Assembly (NCBI GenBank): GCA_020845775.1
Contig: JADLFC010000011.1
Coordinates: 1-51,978 of the forward strand
Length of the DNA stretch: 51,978 nt
Direction: 5' to 3'
From: Deltaproteobacteria bacterium
GTDB taxonomy: Bacteria; Bdellovibrionota_C; UBA2361; SZUA-149; JADLFC01
Position 1 is the stretch's first letter; every line of letters begins with the position of its first letter. Positions 1 through 6,858 of this stretch are shown here, one piece after another. The notes beneath the pieces were generated by a model. It searched no databases, was not told the origin of the DNA, and worked only from the letters and a program-made list of their open reading frames with translations. The position numbers and the translations under genes were made by a program.

Positions 1-907
1 TCCATCGCTCATAAGCATGCTTGCAGAGTGCAGAAATGTGCTTCATGTCAGAAATGAGCTTGATTCTAATTTCTCTAAATATAGATTTTACAAAAATCTT
101 TCTTCCTTTCTTTTTAGGAGTATGAGGTTTTAGTAAGATTTGCGCTTTTAGGCGCTTAGCGCCTAAAACTTGTTTGCCAGATTTTTGACGCCGGATGGCG
201 TTTGCTGCCTCTTTTCTTCTTATAAGTGAAACAATGCGTTTGTTAATACTATTTACGTTTTCAGCAGTTGGGTTTTTAATAAATAGGCCAATCCACTGAT
301 TGGGATATATTTTTAACTCGTGCTTCTCTATGGCCTTAGAGCGCATCCGTTCTGTAATCAGCCTGTCCTGTCTATCCGTCACTGAGCGGCATGGAAGAGA
401 TTCAATCATGGGTAGTTGAATCCAAGGATGCCAAGAACTCATGCAGTCATTCAGTGAAGTTGCCCTTGTAGCCTTGTCCCAAGAACTCACTCCTGGATAG
501 TCCTCAATTTTTGCAGTTAGGTCATCGTTTGACGGATTGGTATAGAGGTAAACAATTTCATTGATGGCATCTATTAGGGTGGGAATTTCATATGCAGTGA
601 CTTTAGTCCACAAGCTTAAATGCTCCAGCCCCAAAAGGCGTTTTATTGAATCGGTTATCTGTTTCTCTATCTGGCCATAAAACATCTTGCAGGCATCGGA
701 ATCCTTAGCCGTTACAATCAGGTGCACATGGCTGCCCTCAAAGAGGTGGTGATTAACTATAACCTTGTCATCCCTCTGCACACGAGCGAGTATCCCTTCA
801 AGGATTAGGCGCATATACATTGTGCAACAAAACGGCAAGCCGCTACGTGCGCGAAATACTATATGGTATAAAGTATTAGATTTTATCCAACGCCGGGCCC
901 GAGGCAT
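1..907 (-). CDS. REP-associated (RAYT/IS200-like) HUH transposase, C-terminus off window
   Basis: An open minus-strand frame starts at ATG 907-905 and stays open for 302 codons to the window edge, so the C-terminus is missing. The N-terminus has the pattern of REP-associated tyrosine transposases: a basic start, YHI at residues 14-16, and the metal-binding HUH motif His60-Val61-His62 within GSHVHLIV. A tyrosine at about residue 77 lies where the single nucleophile of Y1 transposases is expected. Family members cut and join single-stranded DNA at hairpins, and many are domesticated managers of REP palindromes. The C-terminal half (about residues 190-302) is Arg/Lys-rich. No inverted terminal repeats were seen next to the 5' end. 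Hairpin elements elsewhere in the window could be substrates, but that is inference. The family call rests on the HUH motif and N-terminal pattern only. Confidence 0.72.
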   Translation of the reverse strand, partial: MPRARRWIKSNTLYHIVFRARSGLPFCCTMYMRLILEGILARVQRDDKVIVNHHLFEGSHVHLIVTAKDSDACKMFYGQIEKQITDSIKRLLGLEHLSLWTKVTAYEIPTLIDAINEIVYLYTNPSNDDLTAKIEDYPGVSSWDKATRATSLNDCMSSWHPWIQLPMIESLPCRSVTDRQDRLITERMRSKAIEKHELKIYPNQWIGLFIKNPTAENVNSINKRIVSLIRRKEAANAIRRQKSGKQVLGAKRLKAQILLKPHTPKKKGRKIFVKSIFREIRIKLISDMKHISALCKHAYERW

Positions 908-1199
908 ATTTGTTTACTTCTTATCTTAGGCAAATGTTTAAACCTCAATCGTTTGAATCATTATCGGCTAAATAATCCTTCGTGTGCAGAAAACACAAAA
1001 AAAGTCTAAACTGAGCATCGGTGGTTTAAGCGCGTTAAAGTAAGGCGTAGTTGCAATGCACCAGCTGGTAATGGGGCTGGAGGTAGGGGTCATGAGGGGG
1101 CTTGGGCAGGTCTTGCTGAAGGGGTTGGAGCATTGCAAATCCCTCAGGTCATTGTCCTTAGTAGTCAATATCAAACTCAATGTAACTGATTGAGTCTGC

Positions 1200-1577
1200 T
1201 CACAGCTGGTTTTTTAGTTGTTTGCGAATTTCTTGGATCTGATTGATCTTTTGCCCGACAAAATTGTCGAGGGCTTGGAGGAGAAATGGCTCTAGATCTA
1301 TGTCTTGGGTTCCAAAGTTGCTTATTAGCATATCGTAAAAATGTTTTCCTTGGTCACTTAGGTTTATCGTGACTTTGTTAGAGGAAAAGCGGTCGTCTAG
1401 CAAATCCCGCACTAGCGCCGATAGAGAGAGCTCTCTCTCTATTAACGTCTTATATTGGTCCTCGCGAATAGTAATGCTAATTCGATGAAAGGGAACCCTA
1501 CCGCCAGGTGATGTCGCAGCCGAAATCGCTTGCTTCTTTTGCTGTTTGGTTTTTGGCTTTCTAGTCTGGTTAGTCAT
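1200..1577 (-). CDS. Hypothetical protein, ribbon-helix-helix-like N-terminal half
   Basis: The 125-residue protein starts at ATG 1577. It has a Lys/Gln-rich N-terminal tail (residues 1-20). A short beta-like segment follows (HRISITI, 31-37), then two predicted helices (about 39-50 and 52-64), the spacing expected of a ribbon-helix-helix DNA-binding unit. The remaining 60 residues look helical and end in a Gln/Lys-rich tail. I do not recognise a named family, so the DNA-binding role is inferred from secondary-structure pattern alone. It lies on the same strand as the transposase-like gene, 292 bases upstream of it. A perfect 10-base inverted repeat lies 134 bases beyond its start codon and could be an operator. 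The Shine-Dalgarno sequence is weak. Confidence 0.6.
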   Translation of the reverse strand: MTNQTRKPKTKQQKKQAISAATSPGGRVPFHRISITIREDQYKTLIERELSLSALVRDLLDDRFSSNKVTINLSDQGKHFYDMLISNFGTQDIDLEPFLLQALDNFVGQKINQIQEIRKQLKNQL

Positions 1578-1696
1578 TGATTTTAAGTCTCATCGATTGG
1601 ACACTGCGCCTCAATACTCCAAAATGTCTTTTTATCGCATATTAGGATGAAAAATGACATCAGGAGGTTGCAAATATCTGAGTAATATGCTAGATT

Positions 1697-1745
1697 ATTA
1701 CGTAATGACAGATTATGCGCCATTATGCATATTTCGGCGCATAAT
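1697..1745. repeat. Nested palindromes, possible operator or hairpin
   Basis: ATTACGTAAT at 1697-1706 is a perfect palindrome. Just beside it, ATTATGCGCC (1712-1721) is repeated inverted as GGCGCATAAT (1736-1745) around a 14-base spacer. The position, between the divergent RHH-like gene (ATG at 1577) and the small membrane protein gene (start 1844), suits an operator or a REP-like hairpin. No function can be read from sequence alone. Confidence 0.45.
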
Positions 1746-1843
1746 TGATTACGGCTGGGAGGTTTTGGGAACTGGGGTGGAAAGCGGGGATGTTGTGGAA
1801 ATATTTAAGGTCATCGGTAGGTTATTATTGAAGGGAGATAGCA

Positions 1844-2215
1844 ATGAAAAAGCAAGGAGTTAAGAGCGGCTTTTTATGTCACCAGAGAGCTGCTTATGGG
1901 AAGCTCAGCCTAGGAGTCTTTAAAAACACTTTGGCATTAGCGGCCATTATGCTGAGCCATGGTCCGATTGCGTGGGCGACGACCTGTGAGTTTAATGGAC
2001 GTGTAGTGCCTTGCGATCAAATGCCAGTCTGGTTTATCCCAACTATGCTAGGCTTCTTTGGGTTAATGTTTCTCTTGTTTGGCTTCTGGTTGTGGATGTT
2101 TATTCATTGTTTGACCACTCCAATTGAGGATAAGTTGCTATGGGGAGTGGTGATTCTCTTTGCGGGCCCCCTAGGTGCCATCCTTTACTACTTCATAGTA
2201 AAACGGCGGCATTAA
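1844..2215 (+). CDS. Small inner-membrane protein with PLDc_N-like domain
   Basis: The 123-residue product has a signal-anchor-like N-terminus (hydrophobic about residues 24-46, ending near ATTCEF). Two membrane segments follow (about 62-90 and 98-117) and the tail is VKRRH. The segment from MPVWF to the end, with the EDKLLWG turn and GPLGAILYY near the C-terminus, fits the PLDc_N pattern. PLDc_N is a short two-helix membrane module found alone or ahead of phospholipase-D/cardiolipin synthase domains. No PLD catalytic domain is attached, so no enzymatic role is claimed. The start is supported by a GGGAG Shine-Dalgarno a few bases upstream. An overlapping 69-codon frame ending at 1863 was rejected as a gene. 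The next gene downstream is the zinc-ribbon RDD protein. Confidence 0.65.
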   Translation: MKKQGVKSGFLCHQRAAYGKLSLGVFKNTLALAAIMLSHGPIAWATTCEFNGRVVPCDQMPVWFIPTMLGFFGLMFLLFGFWLWMFIHCLTTPIEDKLLWGVVILFAGPLGAILYYFIVKRRH

Positions 2216-2265
2216 AAATGGCAATAGATAAAAAGCTGTAACCCCGTTACTTTGTTTCTCAACTG

Positions 2266-2288
2266 TTTGCAAAATTCATTTTTGCAAA
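2266..2288. repeat. Hairpin of family II (9-bp stem)
   Basis: TTTGCAAAA at 2266-2274 pairs with TTTTGCAAA at 2280-2288 around a 5-base loop. The right half plus flank closely matches the right half of the hairpin at 40944-40984 (both contain TTTTTGCAAATGG). It sits 35 bases upstream of the zinc-ribbon RDD gene, in the untranslated leader or as a terminator for the gene before. It lacks a clear T-run. Confidence 0.5.
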
Positions 2289-2323
2289 TGGCATTGCTTA
2301 ACACTTTTAGGAGGAGAGAATAG

Positions 2324-3199
2324 ATGCTTTGCCCTAGCTGTGGAACTGACGTTGGCGATTCACTAAGGCTCTGTCATGGCTGTAAGAATAATCAGGCACC
2401 TGTCCTGGAAGCTCAGTCTAGTGCAATTTTCCATCCCCGGAATCGGAGAGCAGGTGCTTATTATTCTGGGCGAAACGCCTCTATGGAACCCGCAGGTTTT
2501 TGGCTGCGCTTCTTTGCATTGCTAATCGACAGCATGCTAATGGGGATAATCTCTTGGGTAATCTGTGACTTGCTCCTGAGGAACATATTTAAGTGGAGCT
2601 TGCATGCTGACCTTGAGGCTCTTATTAGCGAATGGTTAGGAGCATTGACTAACGGCTCCTCATCCGGACTCCCTGGTGCGTCTGGCTTAATGGAGCTGAT
2701 ACTAGTGGGAATGTTGCTGCGACTTATGGTTTTAGCAGTCATTCAAGCATTTACGCTAGTCACTATAGGACTACTCTACTTTCCGGCATTTGAAAGTTCA
2801 AAACTCGCCGCTACTCCGGGCAAGTGGGCTTTGGGGTTAAGAGTAACGAACCTAGAGGATCAGCCAGTCTCATTCTCCTCAGCAGTAACCCGCCATCTCT
2901 CTAAAGTAATATCCTTCTTCTCGTTTGGTATCGGTTTTCTCATGGTTGGATTTACTGCGCAAAAACAGGCTCTGCATGACATCCTGGCCAAGTGTCTAGT
3001 GCAAAAAGACCCCCTAGTCAGTTCCGAGCGTAGATTTTTTGCCGCAATTGCCTCCGCGATCTTCTTTGTGCTGTGGATTTATCTATCGCCTGACTCAAAA
3101 AGTAACCGCACTGTCGCTATTAGAAAAAGTAGCAGTGCGCATCAATGGGGCTCCATGGATCGGCGATTTAAACGTCAGGACTCCTATTTTGTTAGGTAA
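2324..3199 (+). CDS. Zinc-ribbon/RDD-family membrane protein
   Basis: The 291-residue protein begins with a CxxC...CxxC zinc ribbon (Cys3, Cys6, Cys17, Cys20), then a linker, then an RDD domain from about residue 58. RDD hallmarks are visible: GFWLRFFALLID with Arg62 and Asp69 in the first membrane helix, TPGKWALGL (164-172) after the second helix, and a third helix around 196-212 followed by QALHDILAKCLV. A further hydrophobic stretch at 239-255 may be a fourth helix; the tail is basic. RDD proteins are poorly defined membrane proteins, some linked to transport. The zinc ribbon should face the cytoplasm. The Shine-Dalgarno AGGAGG is strong and sets the start. The first 20 residues closely resemble those of the next gene, so both share an adaptor. 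Confidence 0.8.
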   Translation: MLCPSCGTDVGDSLRLCHGCKNNQAPVLEAQSSAIFHPRNRRAGAYYSGRNASMEPAGFWLRFFALLIDSMLMGIISWVICDLLLRNIFKWSLHADLEALISEWLGALTNGSSSGLPGASGLMELILVGMLLRLMVLAVIQAFTLVTIGLLYFPAFESSKLAATPGKWALGLRVTNLEDQPVSFSSAVTRHLSKVISFFSFGIGFLMVGFTAQKQALHDILAKCLVQKDPLVSSERRFFAAIASAIFFVLWIYLSPDSKSNRTVAIRKSSSAHQWGSMDRRFKRQDSYFVR

Positions 3200-3350
3200 C
3201 TGCAAGAACGATAGTCTAAAAATGGTAAGCGTTACACTTAATAGTCAAGTTACTAGGATTTTGAGGTAGTGGTATCTTTTGCTATATGCGAACATGCGTG
3301 ACATCAAGTACTTAGTCAGCTATTGTTAATATTTATTGAGAGTAAGGAGT

Positions 3351-3992
3351 ATGCTCTGTCCACGGTGTGGAATTTCAGTTGGAGATGTGCCTCAGCTTTG
3401 TCCAAAGTGTAAACCTATTGAAGAGGAGAGCAGAGCAGTCAGGGAGTTTGCGCGGCGACAAGAGCAAATAAAGGCTCGGAAGGAGGAGTCACGGAGGAAT
3501 TTGTTGAGATTGATTGGAGGGGGAGTGGTTTTGACGTGTGGTCTCTTTCTCGCTGCTAAAGTTGCGCTCACTAAAAGAGAAATTCCTCACATTGAGCTAC
3601 ATGCTAAGGCGGGTGTTCAGCGAGAAATATGTCCCTATAGCGAGTATTGTGTGGTTATGTATCTTACGCCTTGGTGTCCTTCGTGTCAGGGAGTGGGAAC
3701 TGAGGTTAAGGAAATCAGCGAATATCTATCTCGCTCACCAAAGATCGATTTTGAACTTGTATTGGGAATAAGCGATCTTAATGGTTTAAATGCGTTTGCT
3801 AAGCGGTTCAATGTCGAGCCTTTGTTCGATCCGGACGGAAGTCTCTATCGCGCAGCAGGAGTAAGTGGTGTGCCGGCTTTGTTTTCAGTCAATAGGCAAA
3901 GACAAGTGTTGGGCTATGCAAGACCCTGGCATACGGGGAGCGTGGAACAGCGCATGAAGGCTCTGCTCGATGAGCTCAACTTGTCCTTTTAG
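3351..3992 (+). CDS. Zinc-ribbon membrane-anchored thioredoxin-like protein
   Basis: Taking ATG 3351 gives 213 residues; a TTG 15 bases upstream would add five. The N-terminus carries the same Cys3/Cys6/Cys17/Cys20 zinc ribbon as the RDD protein before it. A charged helix (about 24-50), one membrane segment (about 51-70) and a thioredoxin fold follow. The redox motif is WCPSC with Cys109 and Cys112, and the cis-proline is Pro175 in SGVPALF. The likely topology is zinc ribbon in the cytoplasm and thioredoxin domain in the periplasm, making it a candidate disulfide reductase or oxidase; the partner is unknown. I chose 3351 because it aligns the zinc ribbon exactly with that of the upstream paralogous N-terminus. 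A GAGAG element lies about seven bases ahead, while the AAGGAG only one base ahead is too close to be used. Confidence 0.78.
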   Translation: MLCPRCGISVGDVPQLCPKCKPIEEESRAVREFARRQEQIKARKEESRRNLLRLIGGGVVLTCGLFLAAKVALTKREIPHIELHAKAGVQREICPYSEYCVVMYLTPWCPSCQGVGTEVKEISEYLSRSPKIDFELVLGISDLNGLNAFAKRFNVEPLFDPDGSLYRAAGVSGVPALFSVNRQRQVLGYARPWHTGSVEQRMKALLDELNLSF

Positions 3993-4095
3993 TGACGACT
4001 GGTTATTATGCTCGAAATGGCCGTTTGCCCTCATGGCTGTTAAATTTAAATTGGCGGGTCAGTAAATTGCTTAGTGTGATCATACGAGGCGGCTG

Positions 4096-4125
4096 TTGAA
4101 TATTTTCGTTGTCTCAGTATATAAT
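4096..4125 (+). promoter_or_regulatory. Sigma-70-type promoter ending 6 bases before an ATG
   Basis: TTGAAT (4096-4101) and a perfect TATAAT (4120-4125) are separated by 18 bases. Transcription would be expected to start about at 4131-4132, which is the ATG of the following disrupted gene, so the transcript would have no leader. No Shine-Dalgarno is possible between the -10 box and the ATG. Confidence 0.55.
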
Positions 4126-4131
4126 TCACCC

Positions 4132-4434
4132 ATGTCGACGAACAAAAACAACATTCGACGCTTTCTTGGAGCGTTTTACCTGCTAGCCTCTATGCTAGCG
4201 GTTCTCCATTTTCTCGAAGTTAGTGGTGAGTCGGATACTCGCTCCCACCACCACTAGCAGTGTGCTGTTTGTAAATTCACTAGTGGCAGTTCGGCGAGCT
4301 TGGTTTCCAAGGCTGCCGAGGCTCTATTGCCTATAATCACTGTCGAGAATAGCTTCTTGCAGTATGTTTCGCTTCTTACCTCCACAGTTCATATAAACAT
4401 TTTTTTGCGAGGCCCTCCGGGTTATTTTTGCTAG
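4132..4434 (+). pseudogene. His/Cys small membrane protein interrupted by an in-frame TAG
   Basis: One reading frame runs from ATG 4132 to TAG 4432-4434 (100 codons before the stop), broken only by TAG at 4255-4257 (codon 42). The first part encodes a basic start, a hydrophobic helix (about residues 11-28) and a tail ending Ser-His-His-His. Directly after the TAG the frame continues with Gln-Cys-Ala-Val-Cys, a mostly uncharged stretch, and RGPPGYFC before the true stop. The His cluster plus CxxC layout resembles small DUF2946-like proteins that occur near metal-transport genes; this assignment is tentative. The TAG is followed by CAG, so one C-to-T change in a CAG codon would explain it. Either the gene is newly broken or the amber codon is read through. 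It lies immediately before, and slightly overlaps, the permease remnant. Confidence 0.6.
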
Positions 4435-5035
4435 GTATTGCCGCGCTCGGTTAAGCTGAAATTCTGCTCTCTAAGCACTACCTAGGCGGAGTCGTTGTAG
4501 GCGCTCGAAACGAGATAAGCGAAATGCATTATTAATTTTAAGCATGGTGCCGGAAGGAGGCGACGAGCTAAAAAATCTTTTGGTTGGGCATCTATTATTC
4601 ACTGAATGGCACGAGATTTCGAGTGTTTTTGTGATCTACTTAGTCGTTGCTGCTATTCACTGGATTTGTCGTCGTCAGTTTTTTGCCATTTCCTTTGGCG
4701 CTAGCGATTCGCGTGGTCTTGGTAACTCAAACGTGCGATGGTGGGATTTTTTGTTTTACTCGACTTTTGGGGTAGTAGTAACTAGCTCGGTAGAGATTGC
4801 TGGCGTTTTGTTGGTGTTTTCATTTCTTGTCGTTCCCGCAGTCTGTGGCGTTCTGTTGGCGGACTCGGCGAAAGGCAAGCTGATAGTTGGGTGGCTCTGC
4901 GGTTTTATCAGCAGCGTAGCTGGGGTTGTTGCTTCCTACGTATTTGATCTACCGACTGGCGCGACAGTCGTATGCGTATTTGGTGGATGTTTGCTCATTT
5001 GTTTATGTGTGCGTCGTAGGAAGACGTGCACATAA
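4419..5035 (+). pseudogene. Remnant of ABC-3 family (ZnuB/MntB-like) metal permease
   Basis: The open frame 4544-5035 (163 codons) encodes the C-terminal half of a metal-ion ABC permease. It has LLVGHLLF near the start, the GVLLVFSFLVVPA helix, and the conserved DLPTGA near the end, with about four membrane helices. Full permeases are usually 260-300 residues. Upstream, the frame from 4419 continues the family pattern (GLFLLGIAALG, then a TAA at 4452, then LGGVVVGARNEISE) but stops at TAA 4533. A second frame then resumes with ALLILS at 4526. The N-terminal third is absent; its expected position is occupied by the His/Cys gene. This is therefore a decayed gene with stop, frameshift and 5' deletion. 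No ATPase or binding protein of the system is present nearby. The C-terminal frame could still be translated from ATG 4544. Confidence 0.65.
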
Positions 5036-5060
5036 AATCTTAGGCTTAAGTCATAAGTGT

Positions 5061-5588
5061 TTATTTGCTCAATCCCTCCGGATTGTTCACTTCATCAATG
5101 CTAACCACGCGCGGAGGCGTTTGTAGAGCTTTCTTTATGTCTTCCGGCAGCTCTGGTGGCGGGCCTTCTAGTTGCGCTTGAAGATCAGCTGGTAATGGGG
5201 GAGGGGGAGACTCCAATTGCCTTCGCAAATCTTCCGGCAGTTCTGGTGGTGGAGCATTAAGTTGGGCTTGTAGGTCTGGTGGTAGTTCTGGCGGTGGGCT
5301 ATTTAACGCCTTCTCCATTTCGGGAGGTAGCGGAACTAAAGTGGGACGTTCCGCTTGCAATTGTGGTTCTGAACTCGAAATCGCGCCTGTGCCGGCTTCG
5401 CCATTAACAAGCCGCGAAGGCTCGGCGTTTCCATAGGCTCCTAATCCATCAGATCGCTTGTCGCCATTAGCAGAAATGACATCCTTCGGCAGTATCGCCT
5501 CGCGCTTGTATGCAAAATACGCAAACGCAAGAAGCACAATGCCAGCGGTAATAATAATTTTAAATTCGTTAGTTTTTGGTTTTCCCAT
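5061..5588 (-). CDS. Membrane-anchored protein with Pro-rich 15-residue tandem repeats
   Basis: The 175-residue protein has a single N-terminal membrane helix (about residues 11-26) after a short basic start. A polar linker follows, then a tandem array from about residue 83 to 157. Four clear units of 15 residues follow the pattern PPPELPxDLxxQLxx (98-112, 113-127, 128-142, 143-157), preceded by one degenerate unit (83-97). The array ends in PPRVVSIDEVNN. The likely topology is N-in with the repeats in the periplasm. I do not recognise the family. The alternation of Pro triplets with short amphipathic helices suggests an extended spacer or binding rod. It is convergent with the permease remnant (ends 26 bases apart) and divergent from the TPR lipoprotein. 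Confidence 0.72.
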   Translation of the reverse strand: MGKPKTNEFKIIITAGIVLLAFAYFAYKREAILPKDVISANGDKRSDGLGAYGNAEPSRLVNGEAGTGAISSSEPQLQAERPTLVPLPPEMEKALNSPPPELPPDLQAQLNAPPPELPEDLRRQLESPPPPLPADLQAQLEGPPPELPEDIKKALQTPPRVVSIDEVNNPEGLSK

Positions 5589-5823
5589 AAATAGCCCTCA
5601 TGCGACATTGCTATTAAGAGTTCTATAGAACTAACATTCCTAAACTAAGCGTCAGCTCTTGACTAGCTAAGGAATACAAAAATCAGTAGTGCAGTGGACA
5701 AAAAATTGTTTCCTGTGGACTGTTTTTTTAAGCTCGATTAAGTATTACTATCCCACTTCCTAATTGGTTACAAGCGCCGAGTTTGGTAAGGAATTTTCGC
5801 GTTATAAAAAAATATGTGTTTGA

Positions 5824-6858
5824 ATGCAGCATCTTTTTAACAGACTAGACCAATATTATTACTGGCGGCTCTTAGTTGTTATGCTCGCCTGTTATTTGTC
5901 TCATTTTCTAGCTGCATGCGTTTTCCCACCCGAGGACGTGTCGCCAAGCGTTATAGAGAGTCGCGAAATGCGCTTAATAAGCCACATAACCCGTGGGAAA
6001 AACAACGTTAGTGCAGGAAGGTTTGATGTTGCAGAGTTCGAGTTTCGCCAGGCTTTAGCGGTAGATAACGGCGTCTCAAGTGTTTATAATGATTTGGGTT
6101 ATGTGCTTGGGGCGCAAAATCGGCTGGAGGAGGCTGAGGCTTACTTTCGAAGGGCGGTTCAACTTAAACCTGATTATGTCATTGCGCGAGAAAATTTGGC
6201 TCAAACTCTTTATAAGAGCGCTAAATTTGAGAGCGCATTAGAGCAGTATGTTGACCTGCTAGACATGAGTTCGCTCGCATCAAGCAAGTTCGCTCCAAAT
6301 AGTGAGAATCACCAAGTTCAGGTACTTAGGCCAGCTGAAATTCACAGAAATATTTCTCTAGCTAACGTGGCGGTTGGCAAGTTCGATGAAGGGTACTGCC
6401 ACTCAGTAAGGGCCGTCCAGAATGATTATTCAATTGAGCAGATTTCCGAGCACGCGAAGCTGTTATTGTCGATGAATAACTCAGCCGAGGCAGCGGAATT
6501 TTTAGGTGCCCCAATCCTGGCTCTTAGAGATAAAGTATCAGCTTCGCTAATGTTAGATTATGCGATAGCATTGTATGGAAAAGGCGACTATAATCTTTCG
6601 AAACAAGCCGCTTCAAAAATTCTTAGCCTGCATGTAATTGGCCGCTTTGAAAGGCTAAGTTCGAAGTTGTTGTTGCTGCTCATTGCGAGAAGGGAAAATT
6701 CCATGGGGACAACTGAGTTGCCCTCAGTTGATGTTGATGTTTTTGAGGAGGACAGAGAGAGTTTTTGTGGCGATGTAAAGTTTGTTGCAGCAGAGCATTG
6801 GCCTTTTGTCGTGGTCGAAGATTTTGAAAATTTATTAGCGAGTATTTGCGATGTCTAA
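5824..6858 (+). CDS. TPR-repeat lipoprotein upstream of dnaB
   Basis: This 344-residue product has an N-terminal hydrophobic segment ending in the lipobox-like FLAAC (Cys32), so it is probably a lipoprotein. At least two canonical tetratricopeptide units follow (about residues 64-148), including a DLGYVLGAQNRLEEAEAYFRRA-type helix pair and LKPDY at the turn. The rest is helical with weaker TPR-like periodicity, and the last 50 residues are acidic. TPR proteins act as protein-binding scaffolds; no partner can be named. The stop codon overlaps the dnaB start by eight bases, so the two are probably translationally coupled, although a functional link to replication is not implied. The Shine-Dalgarno is weak. 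An alternative internal start would lose the signal sequence. Confidence 0.75.
   Translation: MQHLFNRLDQYYYWRLLVVMLACYLSHFLAACVFPPEDVSPSVIESREMRLISHITRGKNNVSAGRFDVAEFEFRQALAVDNGVSSVYNDLGYVLGAQNRLEEAEAYFRRAVQLKPDYVIARENLAQTLYKSAKFESALEQYVDLLDMSSLASSKFAPNSENHQVQVLRPAEIHRNISLANVAVGKFDEGYCHSVRAVQNDYSIEQISEHAKLLLSMNNSAEAAEFLGAPILALRDKVSASLMLDYAIALYGKGDYNLSKQAASKILSLHVIGRFERLSSKLLLLLIARRENSMGTTELPSVDVDVFEEDRESFCGDVKFVAAEHWPFVVVEDFENLLASICDV

Noticed and set aside
968-1180. 70-codon minus-strand frame
   Set aside because: No ribosome site, no recognisable composition; it covers a low-complexity stretch and is likely a shadow.
1654-1863. 69-codon plus-strand frame ahead of the PLDc_N-like gene
   Set aside because: It contains the palindromes and overlaps the next gene; the encoded sequence has no protein-like pattern.
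5061-5588. Repeat array as a CRISPR-like or non-coding tandem repeat
   Set aside because: The 45-base units keep one reading frame and a consistent protein pattern, so it is a coding repeat.
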